From: DATJPY01 sp035506135
Lineage (GTDB): Bacteria > Myxococcota_A > UBA9160 > PR03
Direction of reading: 5' to 3'
Assembly (NCBI GenBank): GCA_035506135.1
Contig: DATJPY010000044.1
Location: forward strand, 1 to 64,000
DNA length: 64,000 nt
Of the stretch, positions 7,564-15,030 are shown in pieces. Below the pieces are notes generated by a model. It was not told the DNA's origin and made no database searches. It was given only the letters and a program-made list of their open reading frames with translations. Both the position numbers and the translations under genes were made by a program. The number at the start of each line of letters is the position of its first letter. Position 1 is the first letter of the stretch.

Positions 7564-8460
7564 TCACGCGGCCGCGCCGCGCAGCGAGAGCAGGGCCACC
7601 TTGCGCTCGATCCCGTCGATGTCGGCCAGCAGCGCCGAGCCGCGCGGAAGCGCGACCGCAGCCGCTCCCGGCCCGCCGACCCAGAGCTCGACGGACGCGG
7701 GCATCAGCCGGCGCAGCGCGTCCAGCGCGAGGGCCACCGGTGCCCCGTCGCGCTGACAGACGCCGAGCGCGACGGCGGCTGCGCCGAGCGCGTCGGCCGC
7801 CTGCGCCACCTCGGCGACGGGAAGATCGGGCCCCAGGTAGATCGCCCGTCCGCCCGCGTCGACGGCGGCTACCGCCGCCATCAGGACGCCCAGCTCGTGG
7901 CGCTCGCCCGGAGGTGTGGTGAAGAGGATCGGCGACATCTGGGCGGCGGCGTTCGTCGGACGCAAGACGCTGCCGAGCAGAGTGCGCAGGAGCGCGCTCG
8001 CGAGGTGCTCGGATGCGGCACAGAGCGCGCCGTCCTCCCAGCGCCGACCGATCTCGTTCAGCAGCGGTGAGGCGACGCACCGCGCGAAGCGCGCGCCGCC
8101 GAGCGCGGAGAGCTGCAGCCCGAGGAGTCGCTCGGCATCGGCCGCATCGAGTCGGTCGAGCGCCTCGAGGATCGCCGCGAGCGGCGCGGTCGGTGCAGCA
8201 GGAGCCAGCGCGGCGCGCCGATCGAGCTCGTCGTCCTCCAGTCGCGCGATGTCGCCGATCGGGTGGCCGGCAGCCACCGCGGCGCGCAGGCGCTGCAGGC
8301 GGATCACGTCGGCCTCGCGGTAGCGGCGCGTGCCGCCGTCGGTACGCAGCGGTCGCACCGCGCCATAGCGGCGCTCCCACGCGCGCAGGACGTGCGCGGA
8401 GAGGCCCGTGAGCCGGACGACCGCTCCCACGGAGTAGGTGGGCTCCTGCTCGCGGGTCAT
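7564..8460 (-). CDS. CarH/LitR-type MerR repressor with cobalamin-binding photosensor domain
   Basis: This is a 298-residue regulator. Residues 9-75 form a MerR helix-turn-helix (SVGAVVRLTGLSAHVLRAWERR), residues about 90-165 the four-helix light-sensing cap, and about 175-298 a Rossmann-like B12-binding domain. The cap keeps the diagnostic Trp141...Glu151-His152 pattern (W, nine residues, EH), and the B12 domain keeps ExHxxG with His188 as lower axial ligand; spacings match Thermus CarH. In that family an adenosylcobalamin-bound tetramer represses in the dark and light breaks it apart. It is divergent from a photolyase and heads a minus-strand lipid gene run, so it probably controls both. 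The start is ATG 8458-8460; a -10 box 6 nt upstream suggests a leaderless mRNA. Confidence 0.93.
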   Translation of the reverse strand: MTREQEPTYSVGAVVRLTGLSAHVLRAWERRYGAVRPLRTDGGTRRYREADVIRLQRLRAAVAAGHPIGDIARLEDDELDRRAALAPAAPTAPLAAILEALDRLDAADAERLLGLQLSALGGARFARCVASPLLNEIGRRWEDGALCAASEHLASALLRTLLGSVLRPTNAAAQMSPILFTTPPGERHELGVLMAAVAAVDAGGRAIYLGPDLPVAEVAQAADALGAAAVALGVCQRDGAPVALALDALRRLMPASVELWVGGPGAAAVALPRGSALLADIDGIERKVALLSLRGAAA

Positions 8461-8466
8461 CGGCCG

Positions 8467-8534
8467 AGAATGCTCGGCAGGGAAAGTGCTGTCAAGCAAA
8501 TATATCGACAGCGAATTACAACGGGCTCTATCCT
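8467..8534. promoter_or_regulatory. Divergent carH/photolyase promoter region with inverted repeat
   Basis: The minus-strand promoter reads TTGACA (8495-8490), 17 nt, CATTCT (8472-8467), then 6 nt to the carH ATG. The plus-strand promoter reads TCGACA (8505-8510), 18 nt, TATCCT (8529-8534), then 8 nt to the photolyase ATG. The inverted repeat GCTGTC...GACAGC (8488-8512) covers both -35 boxes, exactly where CarH-type repressors bind. Part of its symmetry comes simply from two facing -35 boxes, so the operator boundary is not proven. Confidence 0.6.
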
Positions 8535-8542
8535 GCCCGGAG

Positions 8543-10009
8543 ATGGCGACCGCCTCCGCCCGCCGAGAGCAGGTCATCCACTGGTTCCGGAGCGATCTGC
8601 GGCTCGGCGACAACCGCGCGTTGGCGGCCGCGGCGTCCCGCGCCGACGCCCTGGCTCTGGTCTTCGTCCTCGACGACCGCCTGCTCCACGGCGACGCGGT
8701 CGGCCCGCCGCGGCGGCGCTTCCTCGTTCGATCGCTCGTGTCCCTGGCCACCTCGCTCGCAGCGCGCGGCCATCGCCTGCGGATCCACCGCGGTGACCCG
8801 GTCGCCGTGGTGCCGGCGCTCGCCCGCGCGCTGCGCGCCGATCGCATCACCTGGAATCGCGACGACGGCGCCTACGCGAGGCGCCGCGACGCCGCGGTGC
8901 GTGCCGCCGCCGCGCGCGATGGCGTCGCGGTGGAGGAGCACAAGGACCGGGTCGTGTTCGAGAGCGGCGAGCTTCGCACGCGTGCGGGCGACGCCTTTCG
9001 CGTTTATACACCGTTCCGCAACGCCTGGTGGGCGCGCTTCCGGGAGGAGCCCCAGGAGCCCCTTGGGCCGCTGCGCCTGCCGGAGCCGCTGACGGACGAC
9101 GGGCTGGGGCCGGGCGAGCCGCTCGCCGACACCGAAGAGGATCCGGCCGAGCTGCCGCCCGCGGGCGAGGCCGCCGCGCTGCGACGGCTCGAGCGCTTCC
9201 TCGCCGGCCCGGCGTGGACCTACGCCGAGCGGCGCGATCGCCCCGACCTCGACGGCACCTCGCGCCTCTCGCCACACCTCCGATTCGGCGCCATCTCGAT
9301 CCGCCGCTGCGTCCACCGCGCGCTCGATCGGATGCGCGAGGAGCCGCGCGCAGCGCCCGGCCTCCGCCGATGGCTCGACGAGCTGGTGTGGCGCGAGTTC
9401 TATCACGCGGTGCGCACCGAGCACCCGGACCTGCGGCGGCGCGCGCTGCGCCGCGAGCTCGACGGGCTCGCCTGGGAGGAGGACCCGGTAGGGTTCGAGG
9501 CCTGGTGCCGCGGCCGCACCGGCTTTCCCTTCGTCGACGCCGCGATGCGCCAGCTCGCCGCCACGGGCTGGATCCACAACCGGGCCCGCATGGTGGCGGC
9601 CAGCTTCCTGACGAAGGACCTCGGCATCGACTGGCGTCGCGGCGAGCGCTTCTTCATGCAGCGCCTGGTGGACGGCGATCCGGCGAGCAACGCGGGTGGC
9701 TGGCAGTGGGCGGCGTCGACGGGCACCGATGCCCAGCCCTGGTTCCGAGTCTTCCATCCCGTGCGCCAGGGCGAGCGCTTCGATCCGGAGGGCCGCTACG
9801 TGCGCCGCTTCGTGCCGGAGCTGCGCGCATGCGACGATCGGTTCGTGCAGCGCCCGTGGGAGGCGGTGCCCGCAGTGCGCGGATACCCTCGTCCCATCGT
9901 CGACCACGCGGCGCGGCGGCTGGCGGCGCTGCGCCGCTTCGAGGCGCTGCGCGCGAGGGCGGGGAGGCGGCATGGGCGCAGACCGTCGTGCGGGCCCGCG
10001 TCTTCCTGA
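8543..10009 (+). CDS. phrB: Deoxyribodipyrimidine photolyase (class I CPD photolyase / cryptochrome family)
   Basis: This is a 488-residue flavoprotein that repairs UV-induced cyclobutane pyrimidine dimers with blue light. The antenna-binding Rossmann domain starts VIHWFRSDLRLGDNRAL. The FAD domain contains TSRLSPHLRFGAISIR, LDELVWREFYH, RTGFPFVDAAMRQLAATG, IHNRARMVAASFLTKDL and NAGGWQWAASTGTDAQP, all standard for class I CPD photolyases. The antenna could be a folate or 8-HDF; LLM/F420-type genes nearby make 8-HDF thinkable. The ATG at 8543 starts the conserved domain, and an earlier in-frame ATG at 8438 would lie within the divergent carH gene. Its last 38 bases overlap the next gene. Light induction through CarH is inferred from the shared promoter region. 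Confidence 0.95.
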   Translation: MATASARREQVIHWFRSDLRLGDNRALAAAASRADALALVFVLDDRLLHGDAVGPPRRRFLVRSLVSLATSLAARGHRLRIHRGDPVAVVPALARALRADRITWNRDDGAYARRRDAAVRAAAARDGVAVEEHKDRVVFESGELRTRAGDAFRVYTPFRNAWWARFREEPQEPLGPLRLPEPLTDDGLGPGEPLADTEEDPAELPPAGEAAALRRLERFLAGPAWTYAERRDRPDLDGTSRLSPHLRFGAISIRRCVHRALDRMREEPRAAPGLRRWLDELVWREFYHAVRTEHPDLRRRALRRELDGLAWEEDPVGFEAWCRGRTGFPFVDAAMRQLAATGWIHNRARMVAASFLTKDLGIDWRRGERFFMQRLVDGDPASNAGGWQWAASTGTDAQPWFRVFHPVRQGERFDPEGRYVRRFVPELRACDDRFVQRPWEAVPAVRGYPRPIVDHAARRLAALRRFEALRARAGRRHGRRPSCGPASS

Positions 10010-10979
10010 GCAGCGCCTGCTCGGGCCGGACGCGGCGCCGATCCGGATCGGTGTCTCCGCGTGCCTGCTCGGGCGCGAGGTCCGCTGGGACGGCGGTCAC
10101 CGGCGCGACTCCTTCCTGGTCGACGAGCTCGGCCCCTACGTGGCGTGGGTGCCGGTGTGTCCGGAGGTCGAGCTCGGCATGGGCGTGCCGCGCGAGACGG
10201 TGCGTCTCGTCGCGCGCGGCGGCGGCGTGCGGCTGCTCGCCGAGCGGGGCGGCGTCGACCACAGCGACGCGATGCGCGCCTGGGCGCGGCGCCGGCTGCG
10301 CGAACTCGCGGCGCTCGAGCTCTCCGGCTACGTGCTGAAGAAGGACTCCCCGAGCTGCGGCCTCGAGCGCGTTCCGGTCTGGAACGCGAGCGGCCGGCCG
10401 GAGCGGCGCGGACGCGGCGTCTTCGCCGAGGCGCTGCTCGAGGCGTGCGAGGCGCTGCCGGTCGAGGACGAGGACCGGCTGCGCGACGCGCGCCTGCGCG
10501 AGAACTGGATCGAGCGGATCTTCGCCTACCGCAGGCTCCGCTCGTTCTTCGACGGACCCTGGACGCCGCGCCGGCTCGCCGCCTTCCACGCCGCGCACGA
10601 GCTCCAGCTCCGGGCGCACGCGCCCGCTGCCCACCGCGCGCTCGGAAGGCTGGTCGCCCGGGCCGGATCGCTCCCGCGCGCCGCCGCGCGCCGTACCTAC
10701 GAGCTTGGCTTCATGGCGGCGCTGCGCCGCCCGGCCAGCGCGGCGCGACACGTCGAGGTGTTGAAGCGCGCGGTCGCGCGCTTCCGCGGCCGGCTCGACC
10801 CGGCCGGACGCCGTGCGCTGCTCGCGTCGATCGACGACTACCGGGCGGGTCGCGTGCCGCTGGTGGTTCCGATCGCGCTGGTGCGGCACCACGTCACGCG
10901 GCTTGCCCTCGACGAGCTGGCGGGGCAGGTCTACCTGCAGCCGCACGCGATGGAGCTGATGCTCCGCAATAGGGTGTAG
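9972..10979 (+). CDS. DUF523-DUF1722 fusion protein, RudS-like tRNA 4-thiouridine desulfidase candidate
   Basis: This is a 335-residue two-domain protein. Residues about 24-160 are DUF523 (TudS type) with three conserved cysteines: Cys31 in VSACLLGREVRWDGG, Cys63 in VPVCPEVELGMG and Cys129 in LKKDSPSCGL. These are the expected [4Fe-4S] ligands. Residues about 180-330 are DUF1722 (YbgA type: ERIFAYRRLRSFF, VPLVVPIALVRHHV, YLQPHAMELMLRN). TudS enzymes remove sulfur from thiouracil, and TudS-DUF1722 fusions called RudS have been reported to de-modify s4U in tRNA. In E. coli the DUF1722 gene ybgA sits beside phrB; here the fusion overlaps the photolyase gene by 38 bases. GGAGG lies 4 nt before the ATG. 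Assignment to s4U removal is by family and context. Confidence 0.85.
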   Translation: MGADRRAGPRLPEQRLLGPDAAPIRIGVSACLLGREVRWDGGHRRDSFLVDELGPYVAWVPVCPEVELGMGVPRETVRLVARGGGVRLLAERGGVDHSDAMRAWARRRLRELAALELSGYVLKKDSPSCGLERVPVWNASGRPERRGRGVFAEALLEACEALPVEDEDRLRDARLRENWIERIFAYRRLRSFFDGPWTPRRLAAFHAAHELQLRAHAPAAHRALGRLVARAGSLPRAAARRTYELGFMAALRRPASAARHVEVLKRAVARFRGRLDPAGRRALLASIDDYRAGRVPLVVPIALVRHHVTRLALDELAGQVYLQPHAMELMLRNRV

Positions 10980-10992
10980 GACCCGGGCCGGG

Positions 10993-11454
10993 CTAGTTCA
11001 TCGGTCCCAGGCCCTGGCGCGGATCGAGCCGCATGATCTTCGGCTCGCCCATCAGCCCGCGGAACAGTCCGATGGCGGCGTCCGAGAAGCCGTACTTCTG
11101 CCGGAACACCTCGGTGACGTCGTCGATCACGACCGGATCGGTGATGCGCGTTGCGCGGAGCGGATAGTCGCGTCCGGCGATGCGCACCACGACGTCGGGG
11201 TTGCGCTCGACGTTGGCGCCCCAGTGCGTGCCGCCGGTGCGGATGTAGCCCTCGCCCTTGTTCACCGCGAGCCAGATCGTGGTGGTGCGGGTGCTGCCGT
11301 CCTCGTTGGTGCTGAGGATCTCGATGGTGTCGACGTCCGCCACCTGGCTCCAGTTGACGGGGTGGGCGCGCGCGGGCGCGGCGGCGAGGCACAGCGCGGC
11401 AATGGCCGCGGCCACGCGGGCGCGCGCTGCGAGGGCGCGAAGGGCTCGCGGCAT
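10993..11454 (-). CDS. Secreted small protein resembling DUF2255 / flavin split-barrel proteins
   Basis: This is a 153-residue protein with a clear Sec signal peptide (residues 1-29, cleavage after ARA). The mature part has the pattern VDTIEILSTNEDGSTRTTTI, then IRTGGTHWGANVERNPDVVV and a YPLRATRITDP strand, resembling the compact beta-barrel of DUF2255/DUF385-type proteins. A helical tail (DVTEVFRQKYGF) follows. Cytoplasmic relatives bind flavin or F420; a secreted form is unusual and its role is unknown. ATG 11452-11454 has GGGAGG 7 nt upstream. It is divergent from the aldehyde dehydrogenase with a 92-base gap in which I see no convincing operator. Confidence 0.7.
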   Translation of the reverse strand: MPRALRALAARARVAAAIAALCLAAAPARAHPVNWSQVADVDTIEILSTNEDGSTRTTTIWLAVNKGEGYIRTGGTHWGANVERNPDVVVRIAGRDYPLRATRITDPVVIDDVTEVFRQKYGFSDAAIGLFRGLMGEPKIMRLDPRQGLGPMN

Positions 11455-11546
11455 CGGCAATCCTCCCCCGGGCGAGCATACAAGAACGGGCGCACCGCGC
11501 GGGTGTCGGCGCGGTACCATCCGGCACCCCCGAGAAGGAGTCTTGC

Positions 11547-13055
11547 ATGGCCGCCGCCGCGATTCCGCTGCGCGAAGAGGTGTCGAGCTTCCTGAGGCGC
11601 CCGCGCCCGATGCTGATCGGAGGGCGCTGGGTCGAAGCGGCCTCGGGGAGGAGCTTCGAGACGCTCGATCCCGCCACGGGCGAGACCCTCGCGCGGGTGG
11701 CGGAGGGCGACAGCCAGGACGTCGAGCGAGCGGTCGCCGCGGCGCGGCGGGCGTTCGAGGGGCCGAGCTGGCGCGGCATCACGCCGGCCGAGCGCGGCCG
11801 CCTGCTGATGCGGCTCGCCGACGCGGTGGAGGCGCACGCCGACGAGCTCGCGCAGCTCGAGTCGCTCGACAACGGGAAGCCCGTGGCGGTGGCGCGAGGC
11901 GCGGACCTCCCGCTCGCCGCCGACTGCCTGCGCTACTACGCGGGTTGGGCGACCAAGATCGAGGGCGAGACGATCCCGGTGTCGGTGCCGTTCGCGCCGG
12001 GCGCGCGCTTCCTCAACTACACGCTGCGCGAGCCGATCGGCGTGGTCGGCCAGATCATCCCGTGGAACTTCCCGCTGTTGATGGCGGCGTGGAAGCTCGG
12101 CCCCGCGCTGGCGGCGGGCTGCACCGTGGTGCTGAAGCCCGCCGAGCAGACGCCGCTCTCGGCGCTCCGCCTCGGCGAGCTGGTGCAGGAGGTCGGCTTC
12201 CCGGATGGCGTCGTCAACATCGTCACCGGGTTCGGCGAGACCGCGGGCGCTGCGCTCGCTGCGCACCCCGGAGTCGACAAGGTCGCCTTCACCGGGTCGA
12301 CCGAGGTCGGGCGCCTGATCGTGCGCGCCGCGGCCGGCAACCTGAAGAAGGTGTCGCTCGAGCTGGGCGGCAAGTCGCCCAACATCGTGCTGCCCGACGC
12401 CGACCCCGCGGCGGTCGCCGAGGGCGCCGCCGGCGCGATCTTCTTCAACCACGGCCAGTGCTGCTGCGCCGGCTCGCGGCTCTACGTCCACCGGAGCCTG
12501 TTCGACGACGTGGTCGACGAGGTCTGCGCGCGCGCTCGCTCGATCAAGGTCGGGCCCGGGATGAGCCCCGACACCGAGATGGGTCCGCTGGTGTCCGACG
12601 AGCAGTACCGGCGCGTTACCGGCTACATCGAGTCGGGGCAGCGCGACGGCGCGCGCACCCTGATCGGCGGCGGCCGGCCCGCGGCGCTGCGGCGCGGCTA
12701 CTTCGTCGAGCCCACGGTCTTCACCGACACCGACCACTCGATGGCGGTGGTGCGGGAGGAGATCTTCGGGCCCGTGCTGACGGCGATGCCGTGGGACGAC
12801 CTCGACGACCTGGTGCGCCAGGCCAACGACACCATCTACGGGCTCGCGGCCGGCGTGTGGACCCGCGACGTCGCAAGCGCGCACCGGCTCGCCGCCGGGC
12901 TGCGCGCGGGAACGGTCTGGGTCAACTGCTACAACGTCTTCGATGCCGCCGCTCCCTTCGGCGGCTACAAGCAGTCGGGCTGGGGCCGCGAGATGGGCCA
13001 CCACGCGCTGCAGCTCTACACCGAGGTGAAGAACGTCTGGGTGAACCTCGCGTAG
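11547..13055 (+). CDS. NAD(P)-dependent aldehyde dehydrogenase
   Basis: This is a 502-residue, full-length ALDH superfamily enzyme that oxidises an aldehyde to the carboxylic acid with NAD(P). Visible motifs are IGVVGQIIPWNFPLLMAAWK (coenzyme fold), VVLKPAEQTPLSAL, KVAFTGSTEVGR, the general-base Glu in LELGGKSPNIV and the nucleophilic Cys in NHGQCCCAGSRLY (about residue 305). EEIFGPVLTAMPWDD and FGGYKQSGWGREMG end the protein. It resembles betaine- and phenylacetaldehyde-type dehydrogenases; the natural aldehyde is unknown. ATG 11547 has AAGGAG 8 nt upstream. The gene stands alone and is followed by a strong terminator. Possible aldehyde sources in the window are the lysoplasmalogenase or lipid degradation. 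Confidence 0.95.
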   Translation: MAAAAIPLREEVSSFLRRPRPMLIGGRWVEAASGRSFETLDPATGETLARVAEGDSQDVERAVAAARRAFEGPSWRGITPAERGRLLMRLADAVEAHADELAQLESLDNGKPVAVARGADLPLAADCLRYYAGWATKIEGETIPVSVPFAPGARFLNYTLREPIGVVGQIIPWNFPLLMAAWKLGPALAAGCTVVLKPAEQTPLSALRLGELVQEVGFPDGVVNIVTGFGETAGAALAAHPGVDKVAFTGSTEVGRLIVRAAAGNLKKVSLELGGKSPNIVLPDADPAAVAEGAAGAIFFNHGQCCCAGSRLYVHRSLFDDVVDEVCARARSIKVGPGMSPDTEMGPLVSDEQYRRVTGYIESGQRDGARTLIGGGRPAALRRGYFVEPTVFTDTDHSMAVVREEIFGPVLTAMPWDDLDDLVRQANDTIYGLAAGVWTRDVASAHRLAAGLRAGTVWVNCYNVFDAAAPFGGYKQSGWGREMGHHALQLYTEVKNVWVNLA

Positions 13056-13099
13056 TCTGTCGAACTTCGCTCGGCTCCGCAGACTTCGCCTCGCTGCGC

Positions 13100-13128
13100 G
13101 GAGGCCGACTCTCGAGTCGGCCTCCTTT
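13100..13128 (+). terminator. Strong intrinsic terminator after the aldehyde dehydrogenase
   Basis: An 11-12 bp perfect GC-rich stem (arms GGAGGCCGACT and AGTCGGCCTCC, loop CTCG) is followed by TTT. It lies between the convergent aldehyde dehydrogenase and WS/DGAT genes. The hairpin would fold on either strand, but the T run favours the plus-strand transcript. Confidence 0.85.
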
Positions 13129-14561
13129 CAGCGCGCCGGGGCGGGAAGCTTCACCTCGGCGACCTCGCACAGCTCCGCGAAGTTCCGCTCGATCGCCACG
13201 GCGAAGTCGTGCAGGTCCGGGACCAGGTCCCAGTCCGAGACGAAACCCCAGTGCAGCCGGCCGGCGTAGCTGAACAGCGCCACGCCGAGGCTCTGGTGGG
13301 TGAGCAGGTTGAGCATCGGATACGTCTCGAGCACGCGCGCGCCGAGCAGGTAGAGCGGAACCTGCGGGCCCGGCACGTTGGTGACGACCAGGTTCGCCGC
13401 GCGGTTGCGGTAGGCCATGCGCGACGCGAGCGAGAGCAGCGTCGGGACGGTCCACTCGGCGACCGCGGCGAGCACGCCGGCGCCCATCGCCTGCTTCGAC
13501 TCCTTGAGCCGCGCGGTGATCTCGCAGGTGAGAGCGAGCCGGCGGCGCGGGTTGGTCTCGCCCGTCGGCAGGCTGGCTGCCCAGAGCGCGATCTGGTTGC
13601 CCGTGGTTCCGCGCGCGCTGGCCGCCCGGACGCTGACCGGCACCATCGCGCGGAGATCCAGGGTGCGCTGGGCGCTGCGCGGAACGCCGCGCTGCTCCAG
13701 GAAGTCGCCGAGGGCGCCCGCCACGATGGCGAGGACCACGTCGTTCACGGTGCCGCCCAGCCGGTCTTTCACCGCCTTCACGGGCCGAAGGTCGAGCGTG
13801 GTCCAGTCGAAGCGGCGATGCGGGCCGAGCTCGCGGTTGAGCGGCGTCTCGGAGGCGGCGCTGAGGCCGGCCGCCAACGTCTCGCCGAGCGCCGCGACCT
13901 GCTCGCGTACACGCGACAGCGTCGCACCCGGGCTCCGCGCGGCGCCCGCGAGCGCGCGCGCCGCGGTGAACGGCATTCCGAGCCGCCGCTGCAGCTCGCC
14001 GGTGGCGATCTCCCAGGCGCTCGGGGTGGGCTCGGGCAGCCAGGCCGGCGGCTCCGGGACCGTCTCGTCGGGCGCCGGCGAGAGCAGCATGCTCAGCAGG
14101 TCGACGCCGGCGATGCCGTCGATCATGCAGTGGTGGGTCTTGGAGATCAGCGCCGCGCGATCGCCCTCGAGGCCCTCGACGATCCACAGCTCCCAGAGCG
14201 GCTTTCCAGGGTCGAGCCGCTGCGACAGGATGCGCGCGGCCAGCCGCTTGAGCTGCCGCTCGTCGCCCGGGCGCGGCAGGGCCGTGTGACGGACGTGGTA
14301 GTGCAGGTTGAAGCGGTCGTCGTCGATCCAGACCGGGTGGTTCTCGATCGGGATCCAGGCGAGGCGCTGCCGGTAGCGCGGGATGCGGTGGAGCCGCGCG
14401 CCGACGTAGCTCCGAACGCGATCGGCGTCGAGCCCGCCGTCCTCGTTGCGGAGCGGGCCCGTCTCGAGGAGCAGCACGGCGCCGACGTGCTGCGGGTAGC
14501 GCTCGTCCTCGAAGTCCAGGAAGGTGCGGTCGAGGGCGGAGAGGCGTTCGTAGCGGGCCAA
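13128..14561 (-). CDS. Wax ester synthase / diacylglycerol O-acyltransferase (WS/DGAT)
   Basis: This is a 477-residue acyltransferase that esterifies fatty alcohols or diacylglycerol with acyl-CoA to make storage wax esters or triacylglycerol at the inner membrane. The N-terminal LSALDRTFLDFED block, the catalytic HHCMIDGIAG (HHxxxDG, about residue 138), LNRELGPHRRFDW, GGTVNDVVLAIVAGAL (NDVVLA motif) and TNVPGPQVPLYLLGARV are all present and in family order. The start is TTG at 14559-14561 with AGGAGGT 13 nt upstream; no ATG fits the family N-terminus better. WS/DGATs are common in mycobacteria and marine oil degraders and occur sporadically in other lineages. It is 55 bases downstream of DUF35 on the same strand and could be part of the same unit. 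Confidence 0.95.
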   Translation of the reverse strand: MARYERLSALDRTFLDFEDERYPQHVGAVLLLETGPLRNEDGGLDADRVRSYVGARLHRIPRYRQRLAWIPIENHPVWIDDDRFNLHYHVRHTALPRPGDERQLKRLAARILSQRLDPGKPLWELWIVEGLEGDRAALISKTHHCMIDGIAGVDLLSMLLSPAPDETVPEPPAWLPEPTPSAWEIATGELQRRLGMPFTAARALAGAARSPGATLSRVREQVAALGETLAAGLSAASETPLNRELGPHRRFDWTTLDLRPVKAVKDRLGGTVNDVVLAIVAGALGDFLEQRGVPRSAQRTLDLRAMVPVSVRAASARGTTGNQIALWAASLPTGETNPRRRLALTCEITARLKESKQAMGAGVLAAVAEWTVPTLLSLASRMAYRNRAANLVVTNVPGPQVPLYLLGARVLETYPMLNLLTHQSLGVALFSYAGRLHWGFVSDWDLVPDLHDFAVAIERNFAELCEVAEVKLPAPAR

Positions 14562-14616
14562 CGGAGGACCTCCTGCCGCGCGCGGTCCGAGCCGATGCTA
14601 GCGCTGCCGGCGGCGG

Positions 14617-15027
14617 CTACGCCGGTTGGAAGAAGGGCACCGCGGCGGTGTCCGAGACGCGCTCGAAGGCGACGGACACCGGCAGGTCGAGGGCGAGGTG
14701 CCCGGGCGCGAGGCCGCGCAGGCCGCTCACCAGCCGCACGCCCTCCTCCATCTCGACCACGACGACCGCGTACGGCGTCGCCCCCGCGAACGGCGGGAAG
14801 GGGGCCTGGTGGGTCACGGTCCACGAGAACACGCGCCCGCGTCCGGACGAGGGGCTCCAGCTCCAGGCGTCCGATCCGCATGACGCGCAGATGTGTCGCG
14901 GCAGGTGGCGCCAGGCGCCGCAGTCCGTGCAGCGCTGGAAGGAGAGGCGCCCGCGCGCGCACTCGGCGTAGAACTGCGCGGCCAGCTCGTCGATCTCGCT
15001 GGAGAGGATGGGCGTGACCTGTCCCAC
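14617..15027 (-). CDS. DUF35 OB-fold / zinc-ribbon acyl-CoA-associated protein
   Basis: This is a 136-residue protein with an N-terminal rubredoxin-like zinc ribbon (CTDCGAWRHLPRHICASCG, two CxxC pairs at about residues 33-53) and a C-terminal OB fold (GRGRVFSWTVTHQAPFPPF, PYAVVVVEMEEGVRLVSGL). DUF35 proteins bind acyl-CoA and form complexes with thiolase-fold or MaoC partners, as in ChsH2 of steroid side-chain degradation. The GTG start (15025-15027) follows the thiolase-like gene by 3 nt, a typical operon pairing. It probably supplies the CoA-binding part of a complex with that neighbour. Confidence 0.92.
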   Translation of the reverse strand: MGQVTPILSSEIDELAAQFYAECARGRLSFQRCTDCGAWRHLPRHICASCGSDAWSWSPSSGRGRVFSWTVTHQAPFPPFAGATPYAVVVVEMEEGVRLVSGLRGLAPGHLALDLPVSVAFERVSDTAAVPFFQPA

Positions 15028-15030
15028 GGA

